A stretch of 50,603 bases of DNA. Origin: Muribaculaceae bacterium. GTDB taxonomy: Bacteria > Bacteroidota > Bacteroidia > Bacteroidales > Muribaculaceae. The stretch is from contig JAFYYG010000006.1 in assembly GCA_017557625.1 (NCBI GenBank), positions 1 through 50,603 on the forward strand. Direction: 5' to 3'. Under the pieces are notes generated by a model, which worked only from the letters and a program-made list of their open reading frames with translations, was not told the origin of the DNA and did not search any database. The position numbers and the translations under genes are program-made. Positions 34,645 to 42,350 of the stretch are shown here, piece after piece; within the stretch, counting starts at the first letter, position 1, and every line of letters begins with the position of its first letter.

Positions 34645-35270
34645 TTTACTTTAAACTTATATCCTAACGACACAAAACCGTTGTACTGATATATTTTGGT
34701 GCTGTTACTATGTGTCAAATTTTCGTTATACTCTTTGTTGGGATAAACATTCAGCAGTCCCATAAATCCCTCAATCCCAACAACGAGATGATAATCAAAC
34801 TCGTAGGAGATACCCAGAGGCACGCAAAGGTCAAATTTGCGAGCCCTATTCAACTCAAAACTGGTAGCATTAACCACAAACGCAGGGGCGATTCCTGCAT
34901 TTATCGACAAACCACGCCACGCATACCAGCGAGCAACAACAGGCACAAATATCCTGTCGTTCTTGAGAGTTGCCGATCTGTTTGATCCGGAATAGTCAGA
35001 ATATTTTGCGCCACCCATAGAATATACCGCACCAATCGCCACACTCCATTTAGGGGCAAACTGGTACTCGCCTTCCACTCCTACATGAAAACCGTAGCGA
35101 GGGTCGAAATAATCGGAATAATGATCAACATTAAATATTGACCCGCTAAAGCCTGCATAAGGCTTGATGGTAAACTGCTTCACTTCGTTCTGCGCCAGTA
35201 AAGTGCCAGTAGCGATAATCATGCACATGAGTGCAATAGTTAAATTCTTAATAAAATAAATGGTTTTCAT
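34641..35270 (-). CDS. Small outer-membrane beta-barrel (porin-family) protein
   Basis: 209 aa; signal peptide through about residue 26 (ending GTLLA). The mature chain alternates amphipathic strands of about ten residues with short turns (FTIKPYAGFSGSIF; KWSVAIGAVYSMGGAKY; FVSLGYKFKVK) and ends in an aromatic/basic terminal strand, the pattern of 8-strand OmpX/OmpA-like barrels in Bacteroidetes. Preceded by a TAACTTTG -7 box; its stop overlaps the disrupted barrel gene by 4 bp. Function unknown; related in style to 35511-36128. Confidence 0.8.
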   Translation of the reverse strand: MKTIYFIKNLTIALMCMIIATGTLLAQNEVKQFTIKPYAGFSGSIFNVDHYSDYFDPRYGFHVGVEGEYQFAPKWSVAIGAVYSMGGAKYSDYSGSNRSATLKNDRIFVPVVARWYAWRGLSINAGIAPAFVVNATSFELNRARKFDLCVPLGISYEFDYHLVVGIEGFMGLLNVYPNKEYNENLTHSNSTKIYQYNGFVSLGYKFKVK

Positions 35271-35310
35271 ATCGTTATTGTTTTTGAAGTTGCATATCTA
35301 TTTAACGTTA

Positions 35311-35318
35311 CAAAGTTA
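35311..35318 (-). promoter_or_regulatory. -7 box for the 34641-35270 barrel gene
   Basis: TAACTTTG on the minus strand, perfect consensus, 40 bp before the start codon; a TTG at 35340-35342 with 21-nt spacing is a weak -33. It would begin the run barrel, pseudogene, JAMM, Sel1, TPR. Confidence 0.45.
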
Positions 35319-35339
35319 ATAATAAAAAAACTCAAAAAG

Positions 35340-35492
35340 CAACATCTATCGATGTTGAAAAGCTGGCTTCGCCAGATTATTTTATAATTTGAATAAAATG
35401 CACACGCTCGCAAGGCTTTGAGCAAGCTAAGCTTTGTCTCGCTTAATCGCATTTTTCCTGCGAAAGCAGGCTTTTTGACGAGCTTCGCTCGC
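35340..35492. repeat. Chain of short stem-loops between barrel genes
   Basis: Consecutive hairpins: CAACATC/GATGTTG (35340-35357), CTGGC-TTC-GCCAG (35363-35375), CCTGC-GAAA-GCAGG (35457-35470) and CGAGC-TTC-GCTCG (35479-35491). The first and third are flanked by T-runs on one or other strand. They probably end the dockerin 2 - lipoprotein - barrel transcript. The last hairpin and its flank (35471-35510) are homologous to 40063-40106. Confidence 0.6.
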
Positions 35493-35510
35493 AGCTTTGT
35501 GAACAAAAAA

Positions 35511-36128
35511 TTAGAATCGGTAGCCGATGGAGATTTGGGCATTGCCGTTCTTAATCGGGTCTTCATCCTTAAAGATTTTGGTAAACCCCAAAGTGTAACG
35601 AGCTTGCACAAACACGTCACTAGCAATATTGTAGGTCGCACCTAAACCAAGTCCAAAGTCAACGGTGTTAGTATATTTCTTCCTGTCACTGGTTTTATAA
35701 TCATCATCTGTATCTTCCCACTTACCGCGATACTTACTATAGACATTAAAACCAATTTGTGGACCAAAATCTATGCTTACCGCCTTGCTCACATAGAATT
35801 TCATCATTAACGGCACATTGATGTAGTTTGTGGTATAGATGAATTTATACATGCCACTAGGATCACCAGTATCTTTCATAATGCCACCTTGAGACGCGAA
35901 CACCACCTCAGGTGCGACAGCAAACACATTACTGGCACGATATTCGGCAAACAAACCAACTTGATAGTTCATTTGAGCATAATTGCCACCAAAATATAAT
36001 TTTGTTCCACTTCCCCAGAAGTGAGTCAAGTCAACCCCGACCTTCGGACCAAAAGTGAAAGTTTTCTGCGCCATAGCTACGCTAGTAGCCATAATCATGC
36101 ACATTAGTGTGATAGTTATTTTTTTCAT
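35511..36128 (-). CDS. Porin-family outer-membrane beta-barrel protein
   Basis: 205 aa; signal peptide MKKITITLMCMIMATSVAMA before QKTF. The mature chain (FTFGPKVGVDLTHFWGSG, NYQVGLFAEYRASNVFAVAPEVVFASQGG, TVDFGLGLGATYNIASDVFVQARYTLGFTKIF, ending AQISIGYRF) matches the Bacteroidetes OMP_b-brl_2 pattern: eight amphipathic strands ending in an aromatic-terminal strand. Role unknown (structural, adhesion or small-solute). It lies 39 bp after the lipoprotein gene in the operon begun by dockerin gene 2. Confidence 0.88.
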   Translation of the reverse strand: MKKITITLMCMIMATSVAMAQKTFTFGPKVGVDLTHFWGSGTKLYFGGNYAQMNYQVGLFAEYRASNVFAVAPEVVFASQGGIMKDTGDPSGMYKFIYTTNYINVPLMMKFYVSKAVSIDFGPQIGFNVYSKYRGKWEDTDDDYKTSDRKKYTNTVDFGLGLGATYNIASDVFVQARYTLGFTKIFKDEDPIKNGNAQISIGYRF

Positions 36129-36167
36129 ATCATTTTAGGTTTTGAATTTAGAACATAAAATTTCGAT

Positions 36168-36851
36168 TTATTGTAAATGTATTGGAGCATACATATCGGG
36201 CGAGGCCCAATTCACATCACTTCGCAAATATATCTTATTGCTCAAATTCAACACTTGGTCTGAGGTGCCCAGGTGGCAGTCAAAATAGTAAATATAGCAG
36301 TCGCCTACTGTCTTTCGTCCCTGTTCACGGTCGGCCAATGAGAGCTTGCCCCTGTAATCCTTCAAGATTTTGTCCTTGGTTTCAGTATTGTAAACACACA
36401 CACTTATCCTTGGACAAACGACAACATAATCATGAGTGGTTTGAGTATAATAGTCATAATAATACCCTGCAAAATAACGCTCACTGACAAAATCGTCGGC
36501 AGTAATGAAGTCACGGCCTTTTCTTATTAAATAAAGAACTCCGTCATTCCATTTCTCCACATTAGCCGGATCCTGCTGCGACAACTGGTCCAGCTGCGCA
36601 GAGCGCGCTTCAGTCATTGGAAAAATGCAATACTGACCAACTGCACGATAGGAAAACTCAAAGAGAGTCAAATTGGGTTTACCGCCATAGTAGTAACCCA
36701 CATTATTCGTGAGTTTCTCAAGCTCAGTATCATTCTCTTGCGCGTCAACAACTTTGACATTCACATTAACAGGATCCTCATCTACGGAGTCACATCCCGC
36801 AAGCGCCACAGCACTTGTAACGAGTAAAAAATAGATTAATATCTTTTTCAT
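36168..36851 (-). CDS. Putative lipoprotein of unknown function
   Basis: 227 aa with a lipobox at residues 16-20 (VALAGC region, Cys20) after a short hydrophobic signal, so lipid-anchored; the acidic residues right after Cys (DSVDEDP) fit surface-export signals described for Bacteroidetes lipoproteins. The rest has many Tyr residues (GYYYDYYTQTTHDYVVV) and is probably beta-rich. I recognise no domain. It sits between dockerin gene 2 (48 bp) and the barrel gene (39 bp), suggesting one transcript and possibly one surface complex. Confidence 0.75.
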   Translation of the reverse strand: MKKILIYFLLVTSAVALAGCDSVDEDPVNVNVKVVDAQENDTELEKLTNNVGYYYGGKPNLTLFEFSYRAVGQYCIFPMTEARSAQLDQLSQQDPANVEKWNDGVLYLIRKGRDFITADDFVSERYFAGYYYDYYTQTTHDYVVVCPRISVCVYNTETKDKILKDYRGKLSLADREQGRKTVGDCYIYYFDCHLGTSDQVLNLSNKIYLRSDVNWASPDMYAPIHLQ

Positions 36852-36899
36852 GTCTTTTATTGTTTTAGATTGTGTCGCAATTTTTTGGGGAATAATAAC

Positions 36900-39392
36900 T
36901 TACTGTCTTATGAGAGTGATGTGGCTATCACCATTATAAGTAAGGAACACCTGCACCAAATAAGGTCCTGGATGGGAAATGGTTAAGTTGGCACCGTCAG
37001 GGACTAGATTCTCGTCAGTGCCGCCCCAATTGAGATACCAGTTATGGTTGGCGCGGATTTTATACTCGCCTCTGTTGAGTACATATATTCCTTCCCATGC
37101 TCCTGTGTTCTGGTTATAGGTCAAGTCGAGGTCAGTGCCCCATTGAGTGCCTGTAGGCACTGCGCTGCCAATGATGCTAACACTCGAGATGGCTGTGAGA
37201 TAATAACTGAGATTGGGGATGTTGACATCAACCTTGTAAAATCCAACCGTAGCATATAGATTGTTGCCGTTTTCCATTAGTGTACCGGCATTAGAGCCTT
37301 GCCCCCAAGTCTTGCCATCCCAGTTGTTTTTGTTTTCCCTGAACCTGAAATCGCCATCGAGGTACATATAGCCAGTGTGTGTGCCGCTGTAGTTAATCGA
37401 CAAGCCATTAGCGGGGTTGCCCCAGTTATTGGCGTTACCAGCCTGCCATATCATGGATGACTGTTCTTTTCCTTCTATGCTATAGGTCTTATGATTAAAG
37501 TCAAGATTTACCTCATATTCTCTATATGCTTCATCATAAGGAATTTTGAAATAACCTGGATTTCCAAAGTCAAATATTCCATAAGTCTCTTCACTGTCAT
37601 ACTCACTTGGTGGAGTAATCATGTCATACTCTGCGCCAGATGATTCTGGAGCAATCTTGAAGCGGATATCACCAGCACCAGCAGGGATTATAGCCTTGTA
37701 ATAGTTTATTAAGCCATTCTCAAGAATCATATCTATTCTCTCGCCTGTGTCGGCAATGACAATCGAATAGTTCTCAAGCACAACGGGAATAGAGATATCG
37801 TTGGATTTCACCGCAACATTTCCCGACCGGGCTTCAACATGGGCTTTGAGAGCGCATCCTCCAGTGCGAGGGGGATAGTAGGTATCAAGCACTACCTGCT
37901 TGAGGTCGAAAAGGTCAACCATGCCGTCTCGGTCAATCTCTAGTTCCTCGTTGTCGAAACACAGCATATAATATCCGTCAATGGTTGTGACAATATCGCA
38001 CACCTTAACCTTTGTGCCCGGACTAACATCAGCGGTGAGGTCGAGGCAATCACCCTCCACATTCTTGGTAATCTTCAGGTAATTGGTGCCAGGTAGTCCA
38101 TCATTATCTATAAACATGTAGTCACCCGAGAGGTCGTTGAAATATACTTCATAAGTGCCGGCTTTTGTTGGAATATTGGCACCATCCTGAATTCCTTGAC
38201 CATAGGGAAACTCAGCAAGTCCCCAGTTGTGGTCCCAACTGCCCGCAGCAAACTTCAACTCGCTGTCGGCATCAAGGGTTACCGAGGCATGCCAATCATG
38301 ATTGTCGGTTGATGACATGGCTGTCATAGCATTGCCCGCCACATTCCAGTCTTGATATCCACCAGGCATAGTGATGGTGCTGAATGATGCCTGATCATCG
38401 GCAAGACGGGTCATCGTCATAGTTTTATCAACAGGATTAAGGTCGATTTTATAGTATCCGCCTTGAGTGATATGGATGTTATCGGAGGCTCCCGAAAAGA
38501 CCTGACCACCATTTTCGTCACCGCCACCTATGGCCGTACTCCAATCTCCAGGTGTTTTTATTATCGTAAACTCTCCACCAGTAGGGAAATAGCCATAATA
38601 TTCAAGTGGACCCTCGCCATTCCTGTTGTAAGTAGCTCCTTGCACAGGATACATAGGCACTAAACCAAGACCATAGGGTGTATTCGACCAGTGGTTTATG
38701 CCTACAAAACTGCCAATAAGCCACCACAACTGGATAGGTTTAGAAGAAGTAAACTCGGTGTAAGGCACATAATCAAACTCCAACTCTTTGCTTATAAGCA
38801 CCTCTTTATTGTTGATTTGCACTTCCACTCTGGCATAGAGAGGAATATGTTCAGGAACATCTTCAGGATTGTTCCAATGGAACTTATATTGCAACCACTC
38901 TGTTATATCCTGTGGCTGTATATTATTCTCATTAGTGCCTGAGTGAGAGCAATAATAATTTTGATATGTGGTGATGGATTCGGTAGATAGCAACAGCATG
39001 TAATCGAGAGTAGTCACTCCGTTCTCGGCAGCCACATCATCCCAATAGAAATGATACCAGTCATGATATTCACCATCATCGATATCAAGATATTCAAGAT
39101 TCAAATCAAAAGCATCACTTATAGAAACATATTGACTTTTTCCGAGCAAAACATCATAAATCAGAGTCACATCGGCTGCGGTGACATAGCCATCATGATT
39201 GGTATCACAAAGCAAGTTGTTGCCAGAAGCACCCAACAGATAATCATAGATTGCTGTGACATCACTGGCGGTCACTGTGCCATCCTGATTCACGTCACAC
39301 TGGCGATAGAGATAGTCAATTACTGTAACAGAACCACTTGCCGATGCGGATATCATCAGCAATCCCAGCAAGGTAAAAATTTTTCTTTTCAT
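36900..39392 (-). CDS. Secreted dockerin / SusE-SusF-like multidomain protein 2
   Basis: 830 aa from the ATG at 39392, whose product begins with a proper signal peptide (MKRKIFTLLGLLMISASASG); an in-frame start 14 codons upstream would spoil it. Dockerin loops lie at 33-45 (DVNQDGTVTASDV) and 63-75 (DTNHDGYVTAADV). Tandem SusE-like modules follow (LWWLIGSFVGINHW; ITMPGGYQDWNVAGN; YEVYFNDLSGDYMFID; GEYKIRANHNWYLNWGG), with an internal EF-hand-like loop (IDRDGMVDLFDLKQ). It is collinear with 27378-29915 throughout, so the two arose by duplication and then flanked the envelope cluster. Probably surface or secreted glycan binding; neither catalytic residues nor a lipobox is seen. Confidence 0.85.
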   Translation of the reverse strand: MKRKIFTLLGLLMISASASGSVTVIDYLYRQCDVNQDGTVTASDVTAIYDYLLGASGNNLLCDTNHDGYVTAADVTLIYDVLLGKSQYVSISDAFDLNLEYLDIDDGEYHDWYHFYWDDVAAENGVTTLDYMLLLSTESITTYQNYYCSHSGTNENNIQPQDITEWLQYKFHWNNPEDVPEHIPLYARVEVQINNKEVLISKELEFDYVPYTEFTSSKPIQLWWLIGSFVGINHWSNTPYGLGLVPMYPVQGATYNRNGEGPLEYYGYFPTGGEFTIIKTPGDWSTAIGGGDENGGQVFSGASDNIHITQGGYYKIDLNPVDKTMTMTRLADDQASFSTITMPGGYQDWNVAGNAMTAMSSTDNHDWHASVTLDADSELKFAAGSWDHNWGLAEFPYGQGIQDGANIPTKAGTYEVYFNDLSGDYMFIDNDGLPGTNYLKITKNVEGDCLDLTADVSPGTKVKVCDIVTTIDGYYMLCFDNEELEIDRDGMVDLFDLKQVVLDTYYPPRTGGCALKAHVEARSGNVAVKSNDISIPVVLENYSIVIADTGERIDMILENGLINYYKAIIPAGAGDIRFKIAPESSGAEYDMITPPSEYDSEETYGIFDFGNPGYFKIPYDEAYREYEVNLDFNHKTYSIEGKEQSSMIWQAGNANNWGNPANGLSINYSGTHTGYMYLDGDFRFRENKNNWDGKTWGQGSNAGTLMENGNNLYATVGFYKVDVNIPNLSYYLTAISSVSIIGSAVPTGTQWGTDLDLTYNQNTGAWEGIYVLNRGEYKIRANHNWYLNWGGTDENLVPDGANLTISHPGPYLVQVFLTYNGDSHITLIRQ

Positions 39393-39465
39393 ATCATTTA
39401 TGTTTTTGTGGTGGCAAAACAATTTGAACGCCACGAAGTTAGCAATAATTCTTCACTCTCGGCGG

Positions 39466-39473
39466 CAAATTTA
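39466..39473 (-). promoter_or_regulatory. Candidate -7 box of dockerin gene 2, next to a C8 tract
   Basis: TAAATTTG on the minus strand fits TAnnTTTG, 73 bp before the ATG. A run of eight C (39493-39500) lies where the -33 element would be expected, and a TTTGCTA/TAGCAAA inverted repeat follows near 39502-39528. No TTTG is at the right spacing, so this is weak. Confidence 0.3.
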
Positions 39474-39718
39474 GCAAAAAATTGTCAATTTACCCCCCCC
39501 ATTTGCTAATTTTTGTTAACTAGCAAAATTTTAGTGTATTCCAGTTTATTGGTTATATTCTGTTGCGGTAATGCCTGAAGTAGGTTTGAATTTCATATCA
39601 ATTCGTTCAACCACTGCACTTAGCGTTAATGAGTTGTTTTTTAGATAATACTCATAATTCATATTTGAAATATTGAAATATGGAATAGGAATATAATCAT
39701 GTTAATCATGTTGAAGAT

Positions 39719-39832
39719 TCAAGAAAAATTCAATATAAACATGACCAATGTTGGACTTTTGGGGCTTCGACTGCATCCAAGCGTTGCTGAAAGTGCCAAT
39801 AAGACGAAAAAAATATATACTAATTTCTTCAT
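39719..39832 (-). CDS. 37-aa small lipoprotein
   Basis: A short ORF from ATG at 39832 to TGA at 39719. The product starts MKKLVYIFFVLLALSATLGC: charged N-terminus, hydrophobic core, and a lipobox (TLGC, Cys20), followed by only 17 residues (SRSPKSPTLVMFILNFS). It has a strong promoter about 40 bp upstream, which argues it is expressed. It may be a genuine small lipoprotein (lysis-protein or entericidin-like in size) or the surviving 5' end of a longer decayed lipoprotein gene. Downstream is a 9-bp tandem AACATGATT pair. Confidence 0.55.
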   Translation of the reverse strand: MKKLVYIFFVLLALSATLGCSRSPKSPTLVMFILNFS

Positions 39833-39869
39833 GTTTTTTTATATGAGGAAAATGTAAAATAAAACCATG

Positions 39870-39901
39870 CAAAGGTAGCACATTTACATAGAAATACCAA
39901 A
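39870..39901 (-). promoter_or_regulatory. Promoter of the small lipoprotein gene
   Basis: Minus strand TTTG (39898-39901), 20 nt, TACCTTTG (39870-39877): near-ideal. Predicted start about 30 nt before the ATG at 39832. Confidence 0.6.
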
Positions 39902-40280
39902 CATTTTGCCTGTACCCTAACTTTTTACAACACATTATATTTCAGCTTATTACAAGCATCTTAAATGTGCCTTTTCACTTTTGACCCTCAAAATGACACA
40001 ATAATGCCAAAAACCAACTGAAAAAAATATTCAATATTGCTCCCTCATCACACATGAGCGTGCCTTTGTGACGAGCTCCACTCGCAGCTTTTCGAGACGA
40101 AAAATCTTTTGTTGTCTTTGTATTTCTTTGTTGACTTTGTTTGATTAATGCTCGCGGCGTCAGTCCAATTCTGCATTGTGACTTCTGCATTGTTTTAGGC
40201 TTGGATTTTAGAATAAAATGAAAATTGTTTGTAGTTATTATTAATTGTTTGATAAAAAACCACTAACTTTGCACGTTTTT
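39902..40280. other. Intergenic stretch upstream of ruvX
   Basis: No gene seen. It holds a copy (40063-40106) of the stem-loop sequence at 35471-35510 (GACGAGCTCCACTCGCAGC here, GACGAGCTTCGCTCGCAGC there), a run of quasi-repeated words (TTTGTTG, CTTTGT; 40108-40145), two copies of TTCTGCATTGT (about 40168-40195), and the ruvX promoter at its right end. Confidence 0.6.
40264..40271 (+). promoter_or_regulatory. -7 box of ruvX
   Basis: TAACTTTG, perfect consensus, ending 9 nt before the ATG at 40281. A TTG at 40245-40247 (16-nt spacing) is a possible -33. It makes the upstream in-frame start near 40245 impossible and predicts an almost leaderless mRNA. Confidence 0.5.
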
Positions 40281-40709
40281 ATGGGACGAATACTTGCTAT
40301 AGACTATGGTCGCAAGCGTTGTGGAATCGCTGTCACCGACCCTCTCAAGATTATCGCCAACGGTCTTGAAACCGTTGCCACTCACAAGCTTATGGACTTC
40401 CTCAAGGAATACATGAGCCATGAGGATGTGGAACTGATTGTGATTGGTCAACCCACTCAGATGAATGGTCAACCCAGCGAGAGTATGCGCTACATCACAC
40501 CATTTGTCAACCGCTTGAGAAAGGAGATGCCCGAAATGCCTATCGAGATGGTTGACGAGCGCTTCACCTCTACCCTCGCCCATCAGGCGATGATTGACGG
40601 GGGCATGAAGAAAAGCGACCGCCGCGACAAAGCTCGTGTTGACACCATAGCCGCCAGCATCATCCTGAACGATTATCTACAAAGCAAAAAACTACAAAAC
40701 GAATTATGA
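40281..40709 (+). CDS. ruvX: YqgF/RuvX-family putative Holliday junction resolvase
   Basis: 142 aa from ATG 40281. RNase H-fold family linked to 16S rRNA 5'-end maturation and Holliday junction resolution. Motifs: MGRILAIDYGRKRCGIAVTD (first catalytic Asp), VIGQPTQMNG, MVDERFTS (Glu), and the final Asp in DRRDKARVDTIAASIIL. Normal length. It overlaps def by 4 bp (ATGA), so the two are translationally coupled. Confidence 0.94.
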   Translation: MGRILAIDYGRKRCGIAVTDPLKIIANGLETVATHKLMDFLKEYMSHEDVELIVIGQPTQMNGQPSESMRYITPFVNRLRKEMPEMPIEMVDERFTSTLAHQAMIDGGMKKSDRRDKARVDTIAASIILNDYLQSKKLQNEL

Positions 40710-41278
40710 TACTACCTGTTTATATCTACGGCCAACCTGTGCTGCGCAAAGTGGCTGAGCCCATCGACAAGGACTTTCCGAATCTAGCCGAGCTTATCCA
40801 GAACATGAAGGATACAATGTACGATAGCGACGGCATTGGCATCGCCGCGCCACAAGTGGGCGTGAGCGCGAGAGTGGTTTATATTGATGTGGATTCCCTG
40901 AGCGACAAGTTCCCTGAGCTTAAAGACAAACGCATGGTGCTTATCAACCCCGAAATCGATATCGATGAGGACAGTCCCACCGAGAGCCGCGAGGAAGGCT
41001 GCCTTAGCGTGCCAGGCATCCATGAGAACGTGACTCGACACACCAAGCTGCACATCAACTACTTCGACGAGAACTGGCAGGAGCACGATGAGGACATCGA
41101 GGGGTTCTTGGCTCGCGTTATTCAGCATGAATGCGACCACTTGGAAGGCCATGTGTTTACCGACCGTATCTCGGCAATTCGCAAGCAGATGATTCGCAAC
41201 AAACTCAACAACATGGTAAAAGGCAAGGTGGATTGCGACTATCGAGTAAAACCCTACAAACCAGCAAGGAGAAGGTGA
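40706..41278 (+). CDS. def: Peptide deformylase
   Basis: Removes the formyl group from N-terminal Met of nascent proteins. 190 aa. All three motifs are intact: GIGIAAPQVG (44-53), EEGCLS with metal ligand Cys99, and QHECDHLEG with His141, Glu142 (catalytic) and His145. It overlaps ruvX by 4 bp. A short basic C-terminal extension (VKPYKPARRR) may contact the ribosome. Confidence 0.97.
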   Translation: MILPVYIYGQPVLRKVAEPIDKDFPNLAELIQNMKDTMYDSDGIGIAAPQVGVSARVVYIDVDSLSDKFPELKDKRMVLINPEIDIDEDSPTESREEGCLSVPGIHENVTRHTKLHINYFDENWQEHDEDIEGFLARVIQHECDHLEGHVFTDRISAIRKQMIRNKLNNMVKGKVDCDYRVKPYKPARRR

Positions 41279-41326
41279 TTGCGCGCCGCGCTGAAAATGT
41301 TAGGTAGAGATCAGAGTTGAGTGCCT

Positions 41327-41404
41327 TTCCTCCTTCCACTTTCCACCTTCCACGATAAACAAAAAACTATAAACTTTGAACTATAAACTATTAACTATAA
41401 AGAA
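41327..41404 (+). repeat. Quasi-repetitive leader before nagB
   Basis: Two blocks of near-repeated words: CCTTCCACTTTCCACCTTCC (41331 onward) and an A/T block of AACTATAAACTTTGAACT-like words (41365-41402) ending at the nagB ATG. Confidence 0.55.
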
Positions 41405-42214
41405 ATGAGACTAATCATTGAACCTGACTATGAGCAGGTATCGGCTTGGGCCGCCAATTATGTGGCTTCGCGCATCAACGAGGCAAAACCCACTCCAGAG
41501 AGACCGTTTGTATTAGGATGTCCTACCGGCAGTTCGCCTCTGGGAATGTACCTCAAACTTATCGAGCTTAACAAAGCTGGTAAGGTGTCGTTCCAGAATG
41601 TGGTGACTTTCAACATGGACGAGTATGTTGGTCTGCCCGAGGAACATCCCGAGAGCTACCATAGCTTTATGTGGAACAACTTCTTCTCGCACATCGACAT
41701 CAAGAAGGAGAACGTGAACATCCTCAACGGCAATGCCGAGGACCTCGAGAAAGAGTGCGCCGAGTATGAAGAGCGCATCAAGGCTGCTGGTGGCATCGAC
41801 CTCTTTATGGGTGGCGTGGGTCCTGATGGCCACATCGCTTTCAACGAGCCAGGCTCTTCGCTTACCTCGCTCACACGCATGAAGACACTCACTCAAGACA
41901 CAATTATCGCCAACAGCCGTTTCTTCGACGATGACGTTAACAAGGTACCTAAGACCGCTCTCACCGTGGGAGTCGGCACTGTGATGGCAGCCCGCAGCGT
42001 GATGATTATTGTCAATGGATACAAAAAGGCTCGCGCCCTGCAACAGGCAGTGGAAGGCGGAGTGTCGCACATGTGTACCCTCAGCGCCCTGCAAATGCAC
42101 CGCAAGGCTATCATCATCTGCGACGAGGATGCCACAATGGAACTGAAAGTGAGCACCTACCGCTACTTCAAGGACATCGAGAGCAAAAACCTCGACCCAG
42201 CAACTCTTTTATAA
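41405..42214 (+). CDS. nagB: Glucosamine-6-phosphate deaminase
   Basis: Converts glucosamine-6-phosphate to fructose-6-phosphate and ammonia, feeding amino-sugar carbon (host or wall glycans) into glycolysis. 269 aa, collinear with E. coli NagB: Asp72 in NMDEYVG, Asp141 and His143 in [10 protein letters not shown], and Glu148, all at the same positions as in E. coli. [12 protein letters not shown] binds phosphate. Followed by a strong palindromic terminator shared with rnr. Confidence 0.97.
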   Translation: MRLIIEPDYEQVSAWAANYVASRINEAKPTPERPFVLGCPTGSSPLGMYLKLIELNKAGKVSFQNVVTFNMDEYVGLPEEHPESYHSFMWNNFFSHIDIKKENVNILNGNAEDLEKECAEYEERIKAAGGIDLFMGGVGPDGHIAFNEPGSSLTSLTRMKTLTQDTIIANSRFFDDDVNKVPKTALTVGVGTVMAARSVMIIVNGYKKARALQQAVEGGVSHMCTLSALQMHRKAIIICDEDATMELKVSTYRYFKDIESKNLDPATLL

Positions 42215-42341
42215 GACAATTAAGGACAATAGCTTTTTAGCATTTGATACAATTCATTAAAGACAATTGCCTCTGCCGCATTTCAGCGGAGACAATTGTC
42301 TTTATTATTTTCAGAAAACAAAGCGGTAGTCCTTAATTGTC
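42215..42341. terminator. Nested palindromes between nagB and rnr (bidirectional terminator)
   Basis: Inner hairpin AAGACAATTG (42260-42269) / CAATTGTCTT (42293-42302) with additional GCCGC/GCGG pairing inside and a T-rich flank. Outer arms GACAATTAAGGAC (42215-42227) and GTCCTTAATTGTC (42329-42341) are a perfect 13-bp inverted repeat. It lies between convergent stops. Confidence 0.75.
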
Positions 42342-42350
42342 GTAAAAGTA

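Noticed and set aside
39702-39935. 77-codon minus-strand open frame overlapping the small lipoprotein
   Set aside because: Different frame from the lipoprotein, no signal peptide at its start, and it runs through the predicted promoter.
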